DNA of 64,000 nt from Cherax quadricarinatus (Eukaryota > Arthropoda > Malacostraca > Decapoda > Parastacidae): NCBI RefSeq assembly GCF_038502225.1, contig NC_091369.1, positions 11,282,069 to 11,346,068 of the forward strand. The letters are read 5' to 3'. The position numbers and the translations under genes are program-made. The notes below the pieces were generated by a model. That model ran no database searches. It had not been told where the DNA came from and was given only the letters and a program-made list of their open reading frames with translations. The first letter of the stretch is position 1. Every line of letters begins with the position of its first letter. Shown here piece by piece: positions 1-11,139 of this stretch.

Positions 1-82
1 AAAGTATTAAGTTGGTGTCTCGGTATCCTTTGTGATGTGATTGGTACTGGCCCGTATCTTTTTTTTTCTTGCCCTAGCTCTG

Positions 83-908
83 CTGATTCATAGTGTTCTT
101 TCATGAATACTGATTCATACTGTTCTTTCATGAATACTGATTCATGCTGTTCTTTCATGAACACTGATTCATGCTGTTCTTTCATGAACACTGATTCATG
201 CTGTTCTTTCATGAACACTGATTCATGCTGTTCTTTCATGAACACTGATTCATGCTATTCTTACATGAACACTGATTCATGCTGTTCTTTCATGAACACT
301 GATTCATGCTATTCTTACATGAACACTGATTCATGCTATTCTTACATGAACACTGATTCATGCTGTTCTTACATGAACACTGATTCATGCTGTTCTTTCA
401 TGAACACTGATTCATGCTATTCTTACATGAACACTGATTCATGCTATTCTTTCATGAACACTGATTCATGCTATTCTTACATGAACACTGATTCATGCTG
501 TTCTTTCATGAACACTGATTCATGCTATTCTTACATGAACACTGATTCATGCTGTTCTTTCATGAACACTGATTCATGCTGTTCTTACATGAACACTGAT
601 TCATGCTGTTCTTTCATGAACACTGATTCATGTTATTCTTACATGAACACTGATTCATGCTATTCTTACATGAACACTGATTCATGCTATTCTTACATGA
701 ACACTGATTCATGCTATTCTTACATGAACACTGATTCATGCTATTCTTACATGAACACTGATTCATGCTGTTCTTTCATGAACACTGATTCATGCTATTC
801 TTACATGAACACTGATTCATGCTGTTCTTTCATGAACACTGATTCATGCTGTTCTTTCATGAACACTGATTCATACTGTTCTTTCATGAACATGGATTCA
901 TTCTATTG
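83..908. repeat. 27-bp tandem array, about 30 copies
   Basis: The unit reads ATGAACACTGATTCATGC plus a nine-base spacer. Each unit holds a short dyad, CATGAA and TTCATG around six bases. Two linked variants alternate irregularly (CTGTTCTTTC and CTATTCTTAC), with only about three recombinant units. Because 27 is a multiple of three, one frame stays open for 312 codons (103-1041) as a nine-residue repeat. I read this as a consequence of the unit length, not as a gene: there is no signal peptide, no non-repeat domain, and the tail after the array is ordinary sequence. Confidence 0.95.
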
Positions 909-1272
909 TACGATTTCGCTCATTTCTTTGTCATCTGTGTATGAATCTTCTTTGAGTAGAGAACCAATACTGGAAGTGGTTTTTGACTTGGATTTTCCAA
1001 ACGTGAAAAAAGAATCTTTAGGAATTTTTCCAAAATCTTGAATATTGTCTTGTGTTTTTTTCTCTGCTGTGATTTCTTCAGTTTATGCTCGATATTTGCA
1101 GTTTCTTGGTAAACGTTTTCTTTTCTTGTGATATTTGAGATTTTTGGAGCAAACTTTTTTTCTTCTGTAAAATCTTTGCCGTTATGTTTCTGTGTTTGAT
1201 CTGATTTTAGGCTTTCTCAGCGGGATATATTTTAAAGAGGCCTTGTACGCTTTTGTATTTAGATTCTATACA
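909..1272. other. unassigned AT-rich sequence
   Basis: T-rich unique-looking sequence with no gene, repeat or RNA that I can support. Confidence 0.5.
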
Positions 1273-1372
1273 TTGACTCACGAAATCGTAGTGATACGAC
1301 TGCAAACAAACCATACCACGCGTGGGATTTCAACCGCGAGTTCAAATCCCACCCGTGGTATGTTTTTTTCTA
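1273..1372. repeat. short dispersed repeat with an inverted repeat
   Basis: The left part (GACTCACGAAATCGTAGTGA) recurs almost identically near 22748-22775. The right part is an imperfect hairpin: ACCATACCACGCGTGGGATTT near 1319 pairs with AAATCCCACCCGTGGTATG near 1344-1364. It is probably a fragment of a tRNA-derived or other short interspersed element; the family was not identified. Confidence 0.5.
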
Positions 1373-1699
1373 TACATTTTTTGGGTTAAGAGTGCTTAGG
1401 TTGGTTTCCTATGAAATATTTGTTAGCTATTTGCTTATTTCATCCCGGTCAGTTCTTGGAGTGTTGAAATTAAATTCATATGCCATGCATTTCCTTCAGT
1501 TGGCTATATTACAGGTTATCCACACAAGGATTTATTATTAAAACTATGAATTTATGCTTGTTTGTACATCAATAAAGTTTTGATCAGAGTTTAATGTACT
1601 TGAGATTATGTATCTGATAAGTTTCTCTTATTTTTTTTAATTAAATCTAGCATATTTTCATTTTTAGTAGATTCAGTTATCTGTTGGTTCATTGCAAAC
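1373..1699. other. unassigned AT-rich sequence
   Basis: No supported feature; T-rich. Confidence 0.4.
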
Positions 1700-1957
1700 T
1701 TTTAGCAGTCTTAAGAATTCCCTAATATGTACTTCTTGGGCTAGAGTATTTCCCGATACTATTTCTCATACGGTTTTGTTGTTTATCATCTTCCATTTTA
1801 CATTTGTGTGGTTGAAATCTCCACGTAGAATAATACTTGGTTCTGGATTCTCCAGATTTACATGGCAGCTATCTGTCTTTATCTGTTCAGTGAATTCTTC
1901 TGCCGTTGCTGTTGGTGATTTGTATACGAGGCTAATTACCAGGTTTTTGATCTCCAC
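1700..1957 (-). pseudogene. LINE endonuclease fragment (L-B-like)
   Basis: The minus-strand reading has the pattern VYKSP, then a variable stretch, then GDFNHTNVKWK. This matches the YRxP and GDFN blocks of the AP-type (EEP) endonuclease of non-LTR retrotransposons. About 63 residues are open; stops follow downstream. It is a decayed, 5' part of a LINE of unknown family with no reverse transcriptase attached. Assignment to L-B is a guess. Confidence 0.7.
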
Positions 1958-4488
1958 TTTTTACTAGTGGTGAGACCAGTTCAGCTCTCACTCGTGCTGG
2001 GGCGTCTGTTGTAAGTCCTTCTGGTCTGTCCAGTACTGTTTCATCTTCTGTATGTTGGTTGTTGTAAGTGCTCTTGTCTGTCCAGTGTGGGGTGACAGTT
2101 GTAGTATTTGGATATGTAGTAATTGTTTTTTCCAGCTTGTATTCCTGTCCTGCCTGCTGTCTCACCATAATCTTATCTGTCTGTTAATCTTTACGCCACT
2201 GTCCTTATCTTTATGCTAAAAAAATGTGCACATCTGTACCTTTTAGTGCATCTTACGTGAAAAAATGGACAGTCTTGACTTTAAGTCATAAGATATTTTT
2301 CTTCGACCAGGATGGTCAAAATTATATATTTCTTCAAGGCAACATTTTCCTTTATTAGAATATTGAGTAATGTTTTGGGTGTGGGTACTTACACTTTTCC
2401 TCTGTCTGCATCTTTCTGTGGCATGGCATAAAATATATACGTAAATATATATGTGTGTGTGTGTCTAGTGGTAATTTCTCTTGTTTCAGCTTCTAGTTCT
2501 GCTGTTCTTTTTCCTTTAATCTTATGTACCTTGACTTTTGCTTCTGTTGTGTTGACTTTCGCTATTAATGCTCTCACCGCTTTCGCTTACGTGTGTTAAT
2601 TCTTTGTTCTTCTCACATGCTGCATATATTAGTAGTAGGTTTTCTGAAAACGTCTGTTTATTCTCGGGGGGGGGGAGGACATTTTTATCAATACATTTAT
2701 TGTTTTTCTATATTAATTTATCTGACTTAAAGAGTGACAGTCACTATCCTTGAGAGCATTATTGTCACTTACCTCATCTTATGCTGTACGGAAGCTCTGC
2801 CTACACAGTTCACATTTATGATTTTAATGATCTTGATAATTTCATCGCTAGATTGCACTTTGGTATCCTGCTCCTCGGTGTCTGTACCGCATGCTTATTA
2901 CAGGAATCTTTTTTGCTAATTAGTTTAGTCTTCTCAGCTAATTTCACTATTGCTTGTAACAAAGGTTAATTTGACTTAGCATGGAGACTCCTGATATTTA
3001 ATCCATGGTATTTAATCCCTGGCACCCTTGTGTGGTGCCTGAGTGTCGGTAATATAATGTGTGTAACTTAATTTAGCATTCCACAAGTTTTAGTTATCAT
3101 GCATATTAGCTATTTTTGGTTACCCAGTTTAACCGTGTATTTAATTCTAGTATCAAGTAAACCGAGTTCGCAGTTTTGTTAATTACCATTGGTTGATTAA
3201 AAGCTCCGTGGCCAGCAGATTACAAAAATATCGTATGGTACTATTTTTTCCAGTTTTACACTAAATGCACTTGTGTTCACTGTAATTTGTTGATGGAACT
3301 GTTATATTATATTACATTTTATAGATTCACTAGTGTTTTACCATTACTATAATCCATCAATGCTTGGAGAAGCTTCAGTGTTTGCAGAGAGCGCACGCTG
3401 TGCAACAGTATAAGTTTATTTACATGTATGTTGTGTTCCTATCTTTCTTGATTTTTCATGCTTCACTGGTGTTCAGTTCTTTTAGTCTTTCCTCATTGTT
3501 TATTTCCCTCAGTTATTGGACTGTCTTGACTACATTTTATACACTCTTCACTAGTATTAAGCCACCTTAGACTACCTGAAATACACTTCATAACCAGGGG
3601 TTTTATAGTAACTCTGTAAAACAAGTCATCTATTCTTATAACAAGTGTATATTGTACTTTCTTGTAATGAACCACATTAATTTGAATTTTTGCTTACTTT
3701 AATGAGTACCCTGACATGCTTGGTTATATTGTTGTTATTTTCTTCTACATCCAAAGGCAAGGTTGTCATGAGGTGGCGATAACCAAACAAAACCTGATCT
3801 GAAACATTCGTTACGTGCTGCCAATGAGGATTATACCTTTGTTCAAGTACCAGGAAGGCATTCCCTCATTCATGTTGTTAATGATGATTCTTCACCTCGT
3901 TCTGTTACTGTGTTATTATGGTGTCAGTGCAGCCTTCTGGTCAATTGAACCAATGTATCGAGTATGCAAGTAACGTATCTTCCACTAGCTAGTGGATCGA
4001 GGGAGGTGCCAGAGATATGAACGGGAAAATTAACAACAATATTGAGATCAAAACTAAACAACAAGGAACTCATTATATTCCCTCAGTATAAGATGTCCTT
4101 TAAGCTTACAAACAATTATAATCTCTTGACCGTTATATTAATTGTCCATCGAGACGTAAAGATCTGTACATTGTACATTCTAGTATAATAGTCGTAGGAT
4201 TTATACGAAGCCGTAAAAATGTAATTCTTAGATAATCATAAATGACAACAGAAATGGTCTGGGAATGTATAGTTTTACTACAGCACATTGTAACACCACC
4301 TTCATCATGCTGTCTGTTTTGTCACATCCATCTGCTGGAGTAACAATATTAACAAAATCCCCCATAGTCCGGGAAAAGAAAGTTTTCAGAACGGCAACGA
4401 AATAAAGATGGTTTGTGGGCAGTAAACTGTGAGTCGGCTCGGATGCTGAGGCGTACTGCAGACAGTATTGAAGAAAAGACATAGTTGT
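1958..4488. other. unassigned intergenic sequence
   Basis: About 2.5 kb, T-rich on the plus strand, with a short TG run near 2452-2464 and a G run near 2666-2675. Open frames are short and composition-driven. I see no gene, RNA or recognisable repeat. Confidence 0.4.
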
Positions 4489-4585
4489 AGAGTAAGCTTT
4501 ATTGCGACATTTCGCTCTGTGTAAAGCTTTATTGACTTAATAAAGCTCTACACAGCGAAACATTGTCATAATAAAAACTTACTCT
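4489..4585. mobile_element. H2-type inverted pair, decayed hammerhead-like cores
   Basis: Two head-to-head arms share AATAAAGCTCTACACAG/GCGAAA-type sequence: left arm about 4489-4533 on the minus strand, right arm about 4539-4585 on the plus strand. Each arm keeps the stem II-like hairpin followed by GCGAAA, with ATAA(A) downstream. The catalytic-type box is degenerate (TTAATAA on the right, TCAATAA on the left), so these are probably dead copies. Confidence 0.5.
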
Positions 4586-5224
4586 GCACCTGTGTCTCCA
4601 ATAAGTATGAGCTCACCAACATTGGTACTAACGCCCTTTATGTTGGATCCTCATATTTGCAAACATCTTGACTAGACAGTTGTGTAAGGTGGTTGCCCGG
4701 GAGGCAGGTATGATAATGGGACGGAGCTCTGTTGTCTTGTATAAGGCAGAAAACCACTTGCAGTCCTGCGATGGGAATAACTAGGTGGGTGACGTGTACG
4801 AGTGTGCATTTCATTCTGAGATTCTACAAATTAAGTCTTTAAAATACTCGTTGTCCTCTATTTCCAGTTCTTTTTAGTTGTGACATACATGTTCTTGGTA
4901 TCCTCTCTCTCCCTCTTGTGTTAGGAACTATTTCTGGTGTCTCGTAGGCTATTGTCAGTAGTAGCAGTAGTCGCCCTTCAGTGATAACTAAAGGCCTGGG
5001 AGGGCGGTGTCCTGGTCCAGCGCACTCCATATGTTTTGTTGCTGATTCAGTAGTTGATTTCTTTGTAAGTTCTGCTGGTGGTCTTACATGATTGGGATGA
5101 TTAGGTCGCTGCTGAAGCTGATGATTATGCACCTGGTGGATGCGTGCTCGAGGCTGTGTCGGGGGGAGATGAAAGGTATGTGGGTGGCTGCCACGTCTTT
5201 GTTCAACCCTTCTGCAAGATATAA

Positions 5225-5310
5225 TTTTTGCTACTAGTGACTTGATAATGGTACAGGACGGACCGAAACATCGTCTGCAGTTTCCTCTACAGATTTTTAT
5301 ATTGTAAGTC
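5225..5310 (+). ncRNA. H3-type hammerhead-like motif
   Basis: TTGATAA at 5242-5248 is followed by a stem-loop GGTAC/GGACC (one mismatch) and GAAAC at 5265-5269, then ATCGTC. GAC before the core can pair with GTC after the putative cleavage base. Related, more decayed copies are at 28446, 42741 and 44236 (minus). The last keeps GGACC, GAAAC and GTCGTC, suggesting the parental stem II was GGTCC/GGACC. Confidence 0.45.
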
Positions 5311-5949
5311 AGAGTTGTGAACTGTTCAGTCACGGTATGACTTTATTCTTCATTTCTTTGTGCCTTGGCTTGGCACTTGCTCAGGCAGTGTCAGGACAAC
5401 TATAAGTGGAGGAGACCATTCCTCGAAGCTGACAGCCAGAGCATTAATGTCGGCAGTAGATGATGAAGTGGAGTTGTCAGCACTGAGGCTTGATTCTTGG
5501 TGTGTGTGTCTCTCTCTCTGTATCTCATTATCACCTATCGTTTTCATTATTACTATATCTAGATAAAGAAAATAATGTAACAGTAAAATTAAAATAATTT
5601 ACTGACGAGCTCCCCAGTGAGCAAAAAGTGCGTTTTCTGTACAAAAAAAAAAAAACTATTCACCAGTCTTTAAGATGAGACTATTTTCATCAAATTGAGG
5701 ACTTGTTGACCAAGATAGTGTTGCAAACATATTACAGACTTTTATATGCGATATTCTCAAAAGTGATATGTGGTGAGTTCGTCGCTTTTCTTTCTATTCC
5801 ACCTTTTCCTTTCCTTTTCACTGCCCACCCCTTCCCCCTATCTTTTTCACTTTCCTCTCGCTTTTCTTTCATTGTCCTCTTCTACCTCTTTCACTAATGC
5901 CCTTGTTCACCTTATAGTAAATAATACCCGTGAGTTGGTGCACTGTTGT
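5311..5949. other. unassigned, with a CT-rich stretch
   Basis: No gene supported. There is an A run at 5643-5655 and a pyrimidine-rich tract from about 5785 to 5900. Confidence 0.4.
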
Positions 5950-6046
5950 GGGTTGCATCAGGCCCTGATCCACCGGGTGGCCTAATCATGGACCGGGCCG
6001 CGGGGGCGTTGATCCCCGGAATACCCTCCAGGTTGACTCCAGGTAA
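5950..6046 (+). mobile_element. L-B LINE 3' end fragment
   Basis: Carries the recurrent 3' terminal block of L-B: a CTGATCCACC stretch, GGGCCGCGGGGGCGTTGATC, and a tail of repeated CCAGGT-type units. At 14190-14815 the same block is the direct continuation of a decayed reverse transcriptase reading, which identifies its source. Confidence 0.7.
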
Positions 6047-6129
6047 GAACTCGCATGGAAATAAGCCATTGCCGGCATTTCTTGGGTTACCCCTATTTTA
6101 ATAACCCCCCCAGGGTTTATAATCCCACT

Positions 6130-6280
6130 GACGGTCTTCTTTTTTTCCTCTCTTCTCCTCTTTCATCTCTCGTTGCCTTCCCTACTTCCCTTCTCACTGT
6201 TCTCCCTCGTACTCTATTCTCCTTCCCTCTCACCGTTCTCCCTCCCTCTCCTCTCACTGCTACATCATAAATCACTCACT
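6130..6280. repeat. pyrimidine-rich (CT) tract
   Basis: Imperfect TTCTCC/CCCTC repeats with almost no purines on the plus strand. Confidence 0.6.
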
Positions 6281-6359
6281 TCTTCTCCATCTTTCTGCTG
6301 TGGTCATCAAGCTTGATCTGTTGTGTCCATTATTCCCTCCGTCTTTCATTCTTTTGTTC

Positions 6360-6900
6360 ATATGATGTTGATGGTAATGATGAAGCTTTTGTTATGATGA
6401 TGGTGGTGTTGACAGTTGTAATGAGAGTGATGGTGGGGCTAGTGTTATGGTGGTGGTGGTGACAGGGGTAGTGATGATGGTGGTCGTGGCAGGGGTAGTG
6501 GCGATGGTGATAATGACAGGGGTAGTAGTGATGGTGGTAATGGCAGTGATGATGGGCTAGTGATGGTGGTGGGGTGACAGTGGTAGTGGTGATGGTGGTA
6601 ATGACAATGGTAGTGGTGATGGTGGTAATGACAATGGTAGTGGTGATGGTGGTAATGACAATGGTAGTGGTGATGGTGGTAATGACAATGACGGGTCTGG
6701 TGTTAAGGTGGTGGTGGTGACATTGACGTTGGTAATGATGATAATGGTAGTGGTGATAGGACTAGAGTTATGGTGGTGGTAGTGGTACAGGTATTGCGGG
6801 GTGTTGATGGTGGCGGAGATGTAGTAATAACAATGATGTTGGAGCTAGTATTATCTTGAAGATGGTATTGATAGAGATGTTGGTGATAATGGTGATAGTT
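6360..6900. repeat. degenerate GGTGAT-rich minisatellite
   Basis: GGT/GAT/AAT triplet-like sequence. Between about 6590 and 6690 it becomes a clean 27-bp tandem repeat (unit like ATGACAATGGTAGTGGTGAT plus GGTGGTA), about four copies. Confidence 0.85.
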
Positions 6901-7149
6901 TTGATGGCGATATTACCTAACCAAACCTAGAAAAGTATCTGGAAAAACTGCCTTATACGTGTTAAATACTAGCAACGTTGGGGTTTGAAAGACAGACTGC
7001 CAGTGAATCTACACATTCTGTATGTATGTAAGCGTTGATAATAAAGAAGCAAGAGTCTCTTTCTCTCTACTCTCCACTCCCAACAAGCTGAGAGATGTCA
7101 TAATGTGAAGCATGCATAGACTTTTAACGTTAAAGGAGAAATATGTCAC

Positions 7150-7312
7150 TATCACTGACCTCAGTGATAGTGACACACACCATCGGCACACTGACTTCAG
7201 TGATGATGACACATCACCACACTGAACTCGGTGATGATGAAACACACCATCACCACACTGAACTCAGTAATGGTGACACACATCACCATACTGAACTCAG
7301 TGATGGTGACAC
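7150..7312. repeat. degenerate tandem repeat, about 33-40 bp
   Basis: Units containing CTGAACTCAGTGATGGTGAC and CACACCATCACCA recur about five times with substitutions and small indels. Confidence 0.75.
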
Positions 7313-7324
7313 CCCACCCTAGTT

Positions 7325-7430
7325 ACCTCATAGATGTCAGTTTAGTAGTCATTACTGCTGACCTCACTTTAAGGCTGTTGCTGATGACGTCAGTCTGATA
7401 ATTGCTAATTACGTCAGTTTAATAGATACA
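7325..7430. repeat. diverged copies of the 26-bp unit of 9224-9650
   Basis: Three or four spaced copies of a GTCATTACTGCTGACCTCACTT-like unit, with TGACGTCAGT variants. They resemble the degenerate right end (9651-9755) of the clean array. Confidence 0.6.
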
Positions 7431-8125
7431 GATTTTGCCGCCGAAGCGGCTACCTAATTTATGGTACACCCCATATCCATCCTGTGAACGTTAGTGGCTA
7501 GTGTATTGTTCACCTCATATCCATCGTGTGGACGGTAGTAGCTAGTGTATTGTGCACCTCATATCCATCCTGTGACCCATAATGGCTAGTGTATTGTGCA
7601 CCTCATATCCATCCTGTGAACGGTAGTGGCTAGTGTATTGTGCACCTCATATCCATCCTGTGGACAGTAGTGGCTAGTTTACTGTGCACCTCGTATCCAT
7701 CCAGTGGATGGTAGGGGCTAGTTTACTGTGCACCTCATATCCATCCTGTGGACAGTAGGGGCTAGTTTACTGTGCACCTCATATCCATCCTGTGGACAGT
7801 AGTGGCTAGTTTACTGTGCATCTCATATCCATCCTGTGGACAGTAGTGGCTAGTTTACTGTGCACCTCATATCCATCCTGTGGACGGTAGTGGCTAGTTT
7901 ACTGTGCACTTCATATCCATCCTGTGGACGGTAGTGGCTAGTTTATTGTGCACCTCATATCCATCATGTGGACAGTAGTAGCTAGTTTACTGTGCACCTC
8001 ATATCCATCCTGTGGACGGTAGTGGCTAGTTTATTGTGCACCTCATATCCATCATGTGAAGTGTAGTTCAAGAGGATATAGATACATATAAGGCCTAGGA
8101 ACTAGGCCCGGAAAGTTTTAGCAAC
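7431..8125. mobile_element. dispersed element with internal 44-bp array (locus 1)
   Basis: Starts with GATTTTGCCGCCGAAGCGGC, which holds a 5-bp hairpin GCCGC-CGAA-GCGGC at 7437-7450. About 13-14 tandem copies of a 44-bp unit follow (CTCATATCCATCCTGTGGAC, then GGTAGTGGCTAGTTTACTGTGCAC), exact period 44 between 7682 and 7726. The right flank (about 8063-8110) contains GATATAGATACA and GGAACTAGG. The same left flank, unit and right flank recur at 56161-56560 and 58225-58480, so the array travels inside a dispersed element. Confidence 0.75.
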
Positions 8126-9223
8126 AGTACATTTGGGCTTATATCTGCAATTGTCTTTTCTGTTGTAATTAATTTTGGCTTATTTGTTTAGTATGTATAC
8201 GTTATTGTACTATATATCTCTGTATTGCTTAAAAAACGGGCAATCAAGCACATAGTGTTCCACAATGTGACCATAAGATTGACCACATACTTTTGTATTT
8301 AGTTCGATCATCGTGTGTGTGTGTCTGCCAAACTACCAGAAGTACTTGCAACTACGGCTTTGCTTGGCTACTCCAACATGAGGTCAGTCTATTTGCATTT
8401 CAAGCTGTTTTTGTTTTTACATGGTACTCCTATGGCATTCACCTTCATTATTTACTTCTCTCCTAAAATTATTCCTAATTCTAGACACACATTCTGCCTT
8501 TTCCTTCAGGGTACTTTCTTTGGCTAGGTTATCATCTTTACCATGAAGGAGTAATTCAGTGTGCGATGTATTCTTTGAAAGTTATTTATTAATTTCCTTC
8601 TATCTGATTTTGAGTATCTAGAATACCTGGCTTATCCAATAAGCATGTTTTTAGAGTCATTATGTAAGTCAAATGTCTTCAGTGATGACACAATCATAAA
8701 TAATCAAGGAGTCACCAGGATGGCAAACAATTCAGTTCGCAATATAGACACCTAATTGTTAATTCTTACGCCCAACTCAACATGGTTGCTATAGTTGTTA
8801 TCTAGGGAGGTGACAAGAGCAGCTGCAGCCCTGTCAGTACACTAAATCTTACATCCATCACTGTATATAATGTGTAATATATTATTACTAACAGTTAAGC
8901 CAGAAATTTATTATTATGTATTTACCTTTGTAAATGATTTAATGAAGGGATTACAAGTGATGAACTTCTTGAGAAGGACTTTAAGATAATTTGATATCAG
9001 ATGAACACAGCTTCCATGGAGGGGGTAAAAGATGCTGTTGTCAACACTGATACAGTTCGTGAAGGCTTTAAAACTTGACATAATTGCATGTTTTCACAAG
9101 GCATTTATATCTGTGTTTATTTGTAGATATTTAGTACGATTTATAGTAACATCGTGTGGTTCATTTCTTTAACATTCTAATACCAAGTACAGTGTTAATC
9201 TCACTACTCCTATCACTGAACAT
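8126..9223. other. unassigned AT-rich sequence
   Basis: No gene or repeat I can support in about 1.1 kb. Confidence 0.4.
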
Positions 9224-9650
9224 TAATAGTCATCGTTGCTGACGCCACTTATTAGTCATCAATGCTGACGCCACTTAATAGTCATCGTTGCTGACGCCAC
9301 TTAATAGTCATCAATGCTGACGCCACTTAATAGTCATCGTTGCTGACGCCACTTAATAGTCATCAATGCTGACGCCACTTAATAGTCATCGTTGCTGACG
9401 CCACTTAGTAGTCATCTGCTAAAATAGTCATCAATGCTGACGCCACTTAATAGTCATCGTTGCTGACGCCACTTAATAGTCATCAATGCTGACGCCACTT
9501 AATAGTCATCGTTGCTGACGCCACTTATTAGTCATCAATGCTGACGCCACTTAATAGTCATCGATGCTAACGCCACTTAATAGTCATCGACGCTAACGCC
9601 ACTTAGTAGTCATCGATGCTGACGTCACTTTATTAATCATTACTGGTGTA
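9224..9650. repeat. 26-bp tandem array with 52-bp dimer structure
   Basis: Unit TAGTCATCGTTGCTGACGCC plus ACTTAA, about 16 copies. Units with ATCGTTG and ATCAATG strictly alternate through most of the array, giving a 52-bp higher-order period; the rhythm breaks at a truncated unit near 9414-9425. Confidence 0.95.
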
Positions 9651-9755
9651 ATCATGACAGTCATCACTGCTGACATTAGTTTATAAGTCATTGCTGATAA
9701 TGTCAGCTTAACAGTCATCGCTGCTGATATCAGTTAAATATTCATCGCGGGTAAT
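9651..9755. repeat. degenerate edge of the 26-bp array
   Basis: Units such as GTCATCACTGCTGACATTAG continue the array with rising divergence, as expected at the margin of a homogenising array. Confidence 0.75.
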
Positions 9756-10007
9756 TTATGAACTCTCACACGAATTACAGCAAATTAACGTATTCACGGC
9801 AACGAATTAATATTGTAGAGTCATTAAAGTTGTACGCAGCTTCACGCCTGACAAGTGAGGGGGAAATACAAGTCCTGACAGTCCTCATTCGACGTTTGTA
9901 TTTATTTATCTTTCAGTTTACTGTTCAAATGGTTTCCTTCATGTAATGTATGTTTTGTTGATATATTAGACACTTGTATAACAATTGGGTATCTGTATTG
10001 TGGAAAT

Positions 10008-10033
10008 GTTTCGCCACACAGTGGCTTCGTCAG
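10008..10033 (-). ncRNA. H1 hammerhead-like core
   Basis: Minus strand: CTGACGA, stem II GCCAC-TGT-GTGGC, GAAAC. The seventh position of the core, the only free base in the CTGANGA consensus, is C here. Stem I is possible: GGA before the core pairs with TCC after the GAAACAT box, with GTAT/ATAC beyond an internal loop. Confidence 0.6.
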
Positions 10034-10206
10034 TCCCATACAAAGAAGAATGGTGAAGATCCGAAGGAGATTGAGGTAATCACTCCCTCGGCCGGGAGTC
10101 GATGTATTCAGTTCATCAAGATTGATGGACTGAACACATCGACTCCCGGCTGTGGGACTGATTACCTCAAAAGTCCTCATCTTCCACCATTCATCTCTGT
10201 ACCGGA

Positions 10207-10225
10207 CTGAGGAAGCTGGCGAAAC
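10207..10225 (+). ncRNA. H1 hammerhead-like core, stem II collapsed
   Basis: CTGAGGA, then AGCTGGC, then GAAACGTT. The core box is intact with N7 = G, but about seven bases of stem II and its loop are missing compared with the left arm. Probably inactive. Confidence 0.45.
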
Positions 10226-10269
10226 GTTTCCACAATAAAGATTCCCAAATGTTGCAAAAGTGTCTGATT

Positions 10270-10924
10270 CTTCAAAGAAAGTATCACCTGAGAAACCGTG
10301 TTCACAAACTAGAGAATGTCTAAAGATTCGCTTTTAAACTAGTCCTGAAGCCAAGATAATAACATGCGAATTAAGATTAAACTGTGGGAATATATACATA
10401 GATATATACACCTCTGAAAGTTTATATACACTGAAAAGTGTATGTCTTATTATATTAATGCATCCACGAAACAAGTGGTTTTTAAGCAAATAACAATACT
10501 GTTACCAGCCGGGGATCGAACCCTAGATATTTAACAAGCCTCCCGGGAAGCTGGTTAAATATCTCGAGTTAAGCCCCCGGCAGGTCGCAGAATTGCTATT
10601 CTTATTATATACATATATACTGCCAGTATATTTTAATCGTTAAAATAGACATGTCACCTGACTGACGGAGTAGAGGTGACATGCAGCCTCAATAACTCAA
10701 GTTTAGTCCATAAGCCTTAGTTTAACCTAATATACCAACCTCAGTATACACGCTATGAGATATATACATCTCTCAGTATATATATATACCGTGTACCCTT
10801 CACAGTAACAGGCACCAGCAATAACTTACCTTACTCCTCCCTCTCTCGCCGACCATCCAAGATTAAGATGATGGTCTTCCAATGAGCAGAGGACGCTATT
10901 GAAGGTTACCTTGTCTACTATATT
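10270..10924. other. unassigned, with a small hairpin
   Basis: Contains AGATATTTAAC near 10525 pairing with GTTAAATATCT near 10554, set in a GC-richer, SINE-like block (10498-10590, with GGGGATCGAACCC resembling a B box). The rest is AT-rich and unassigned. Confidence 0.4.
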
Positions 10925-11030
10925 GTGTGGCGTGTGCTGGGTGGGCGTGGTGTGCTGGGTAAGCGTGTGGTGTGTGCTGGGTGGGCGTGTGGTGTGTACC
11001 GGGTGGGCGTGGGATGTGTATGGGCGTGGC
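10925..11030. repeat. imperfect GTGTGCTGGGTGGGCGTG repeats
   Basis: Four or five loose copies of a roughly 25-bp G/T-rich unit. Confidence 0.7.
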
Positions 11031-11139
11031 TGGATGCTCTAGCAAGGTACCTCCCAGGAGGGTTGACTTGCTTGGCTTTCAAACATGCGCTTAATATATG
11101 TTTTTTGGCGATGAGGGGTGGGCAGTGGGGGAAGAGAGG

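Larger units (their letters stand above)
9968..10265. mobile_element. H1 element, head-to-head inverted pair
   Basis: Left and right arms are imperfect reverse complements: both end in AGACACTT-type sequence and both contain the hammerhead-like core, an AGGTAATC box and a GGGAGTCGATGT box. The arms meet near 10115-10130 around TTCATCAAGATTGATGGACTG. The open frame across it (9974-10210) is incidental. Confidence 0.85.

Noticed and set aside
103..1041. 312-residue open frame of nine-residue repeats
   Set aside because: Produced by a 27-bp tandem array; no non-repeat domain and no codon-level constraint.
4839..5333. 164-residue minus-strand open frame
   Set aside because: No recognisable domain; overlaps an H3 ribozyme-like motif; likely chance.
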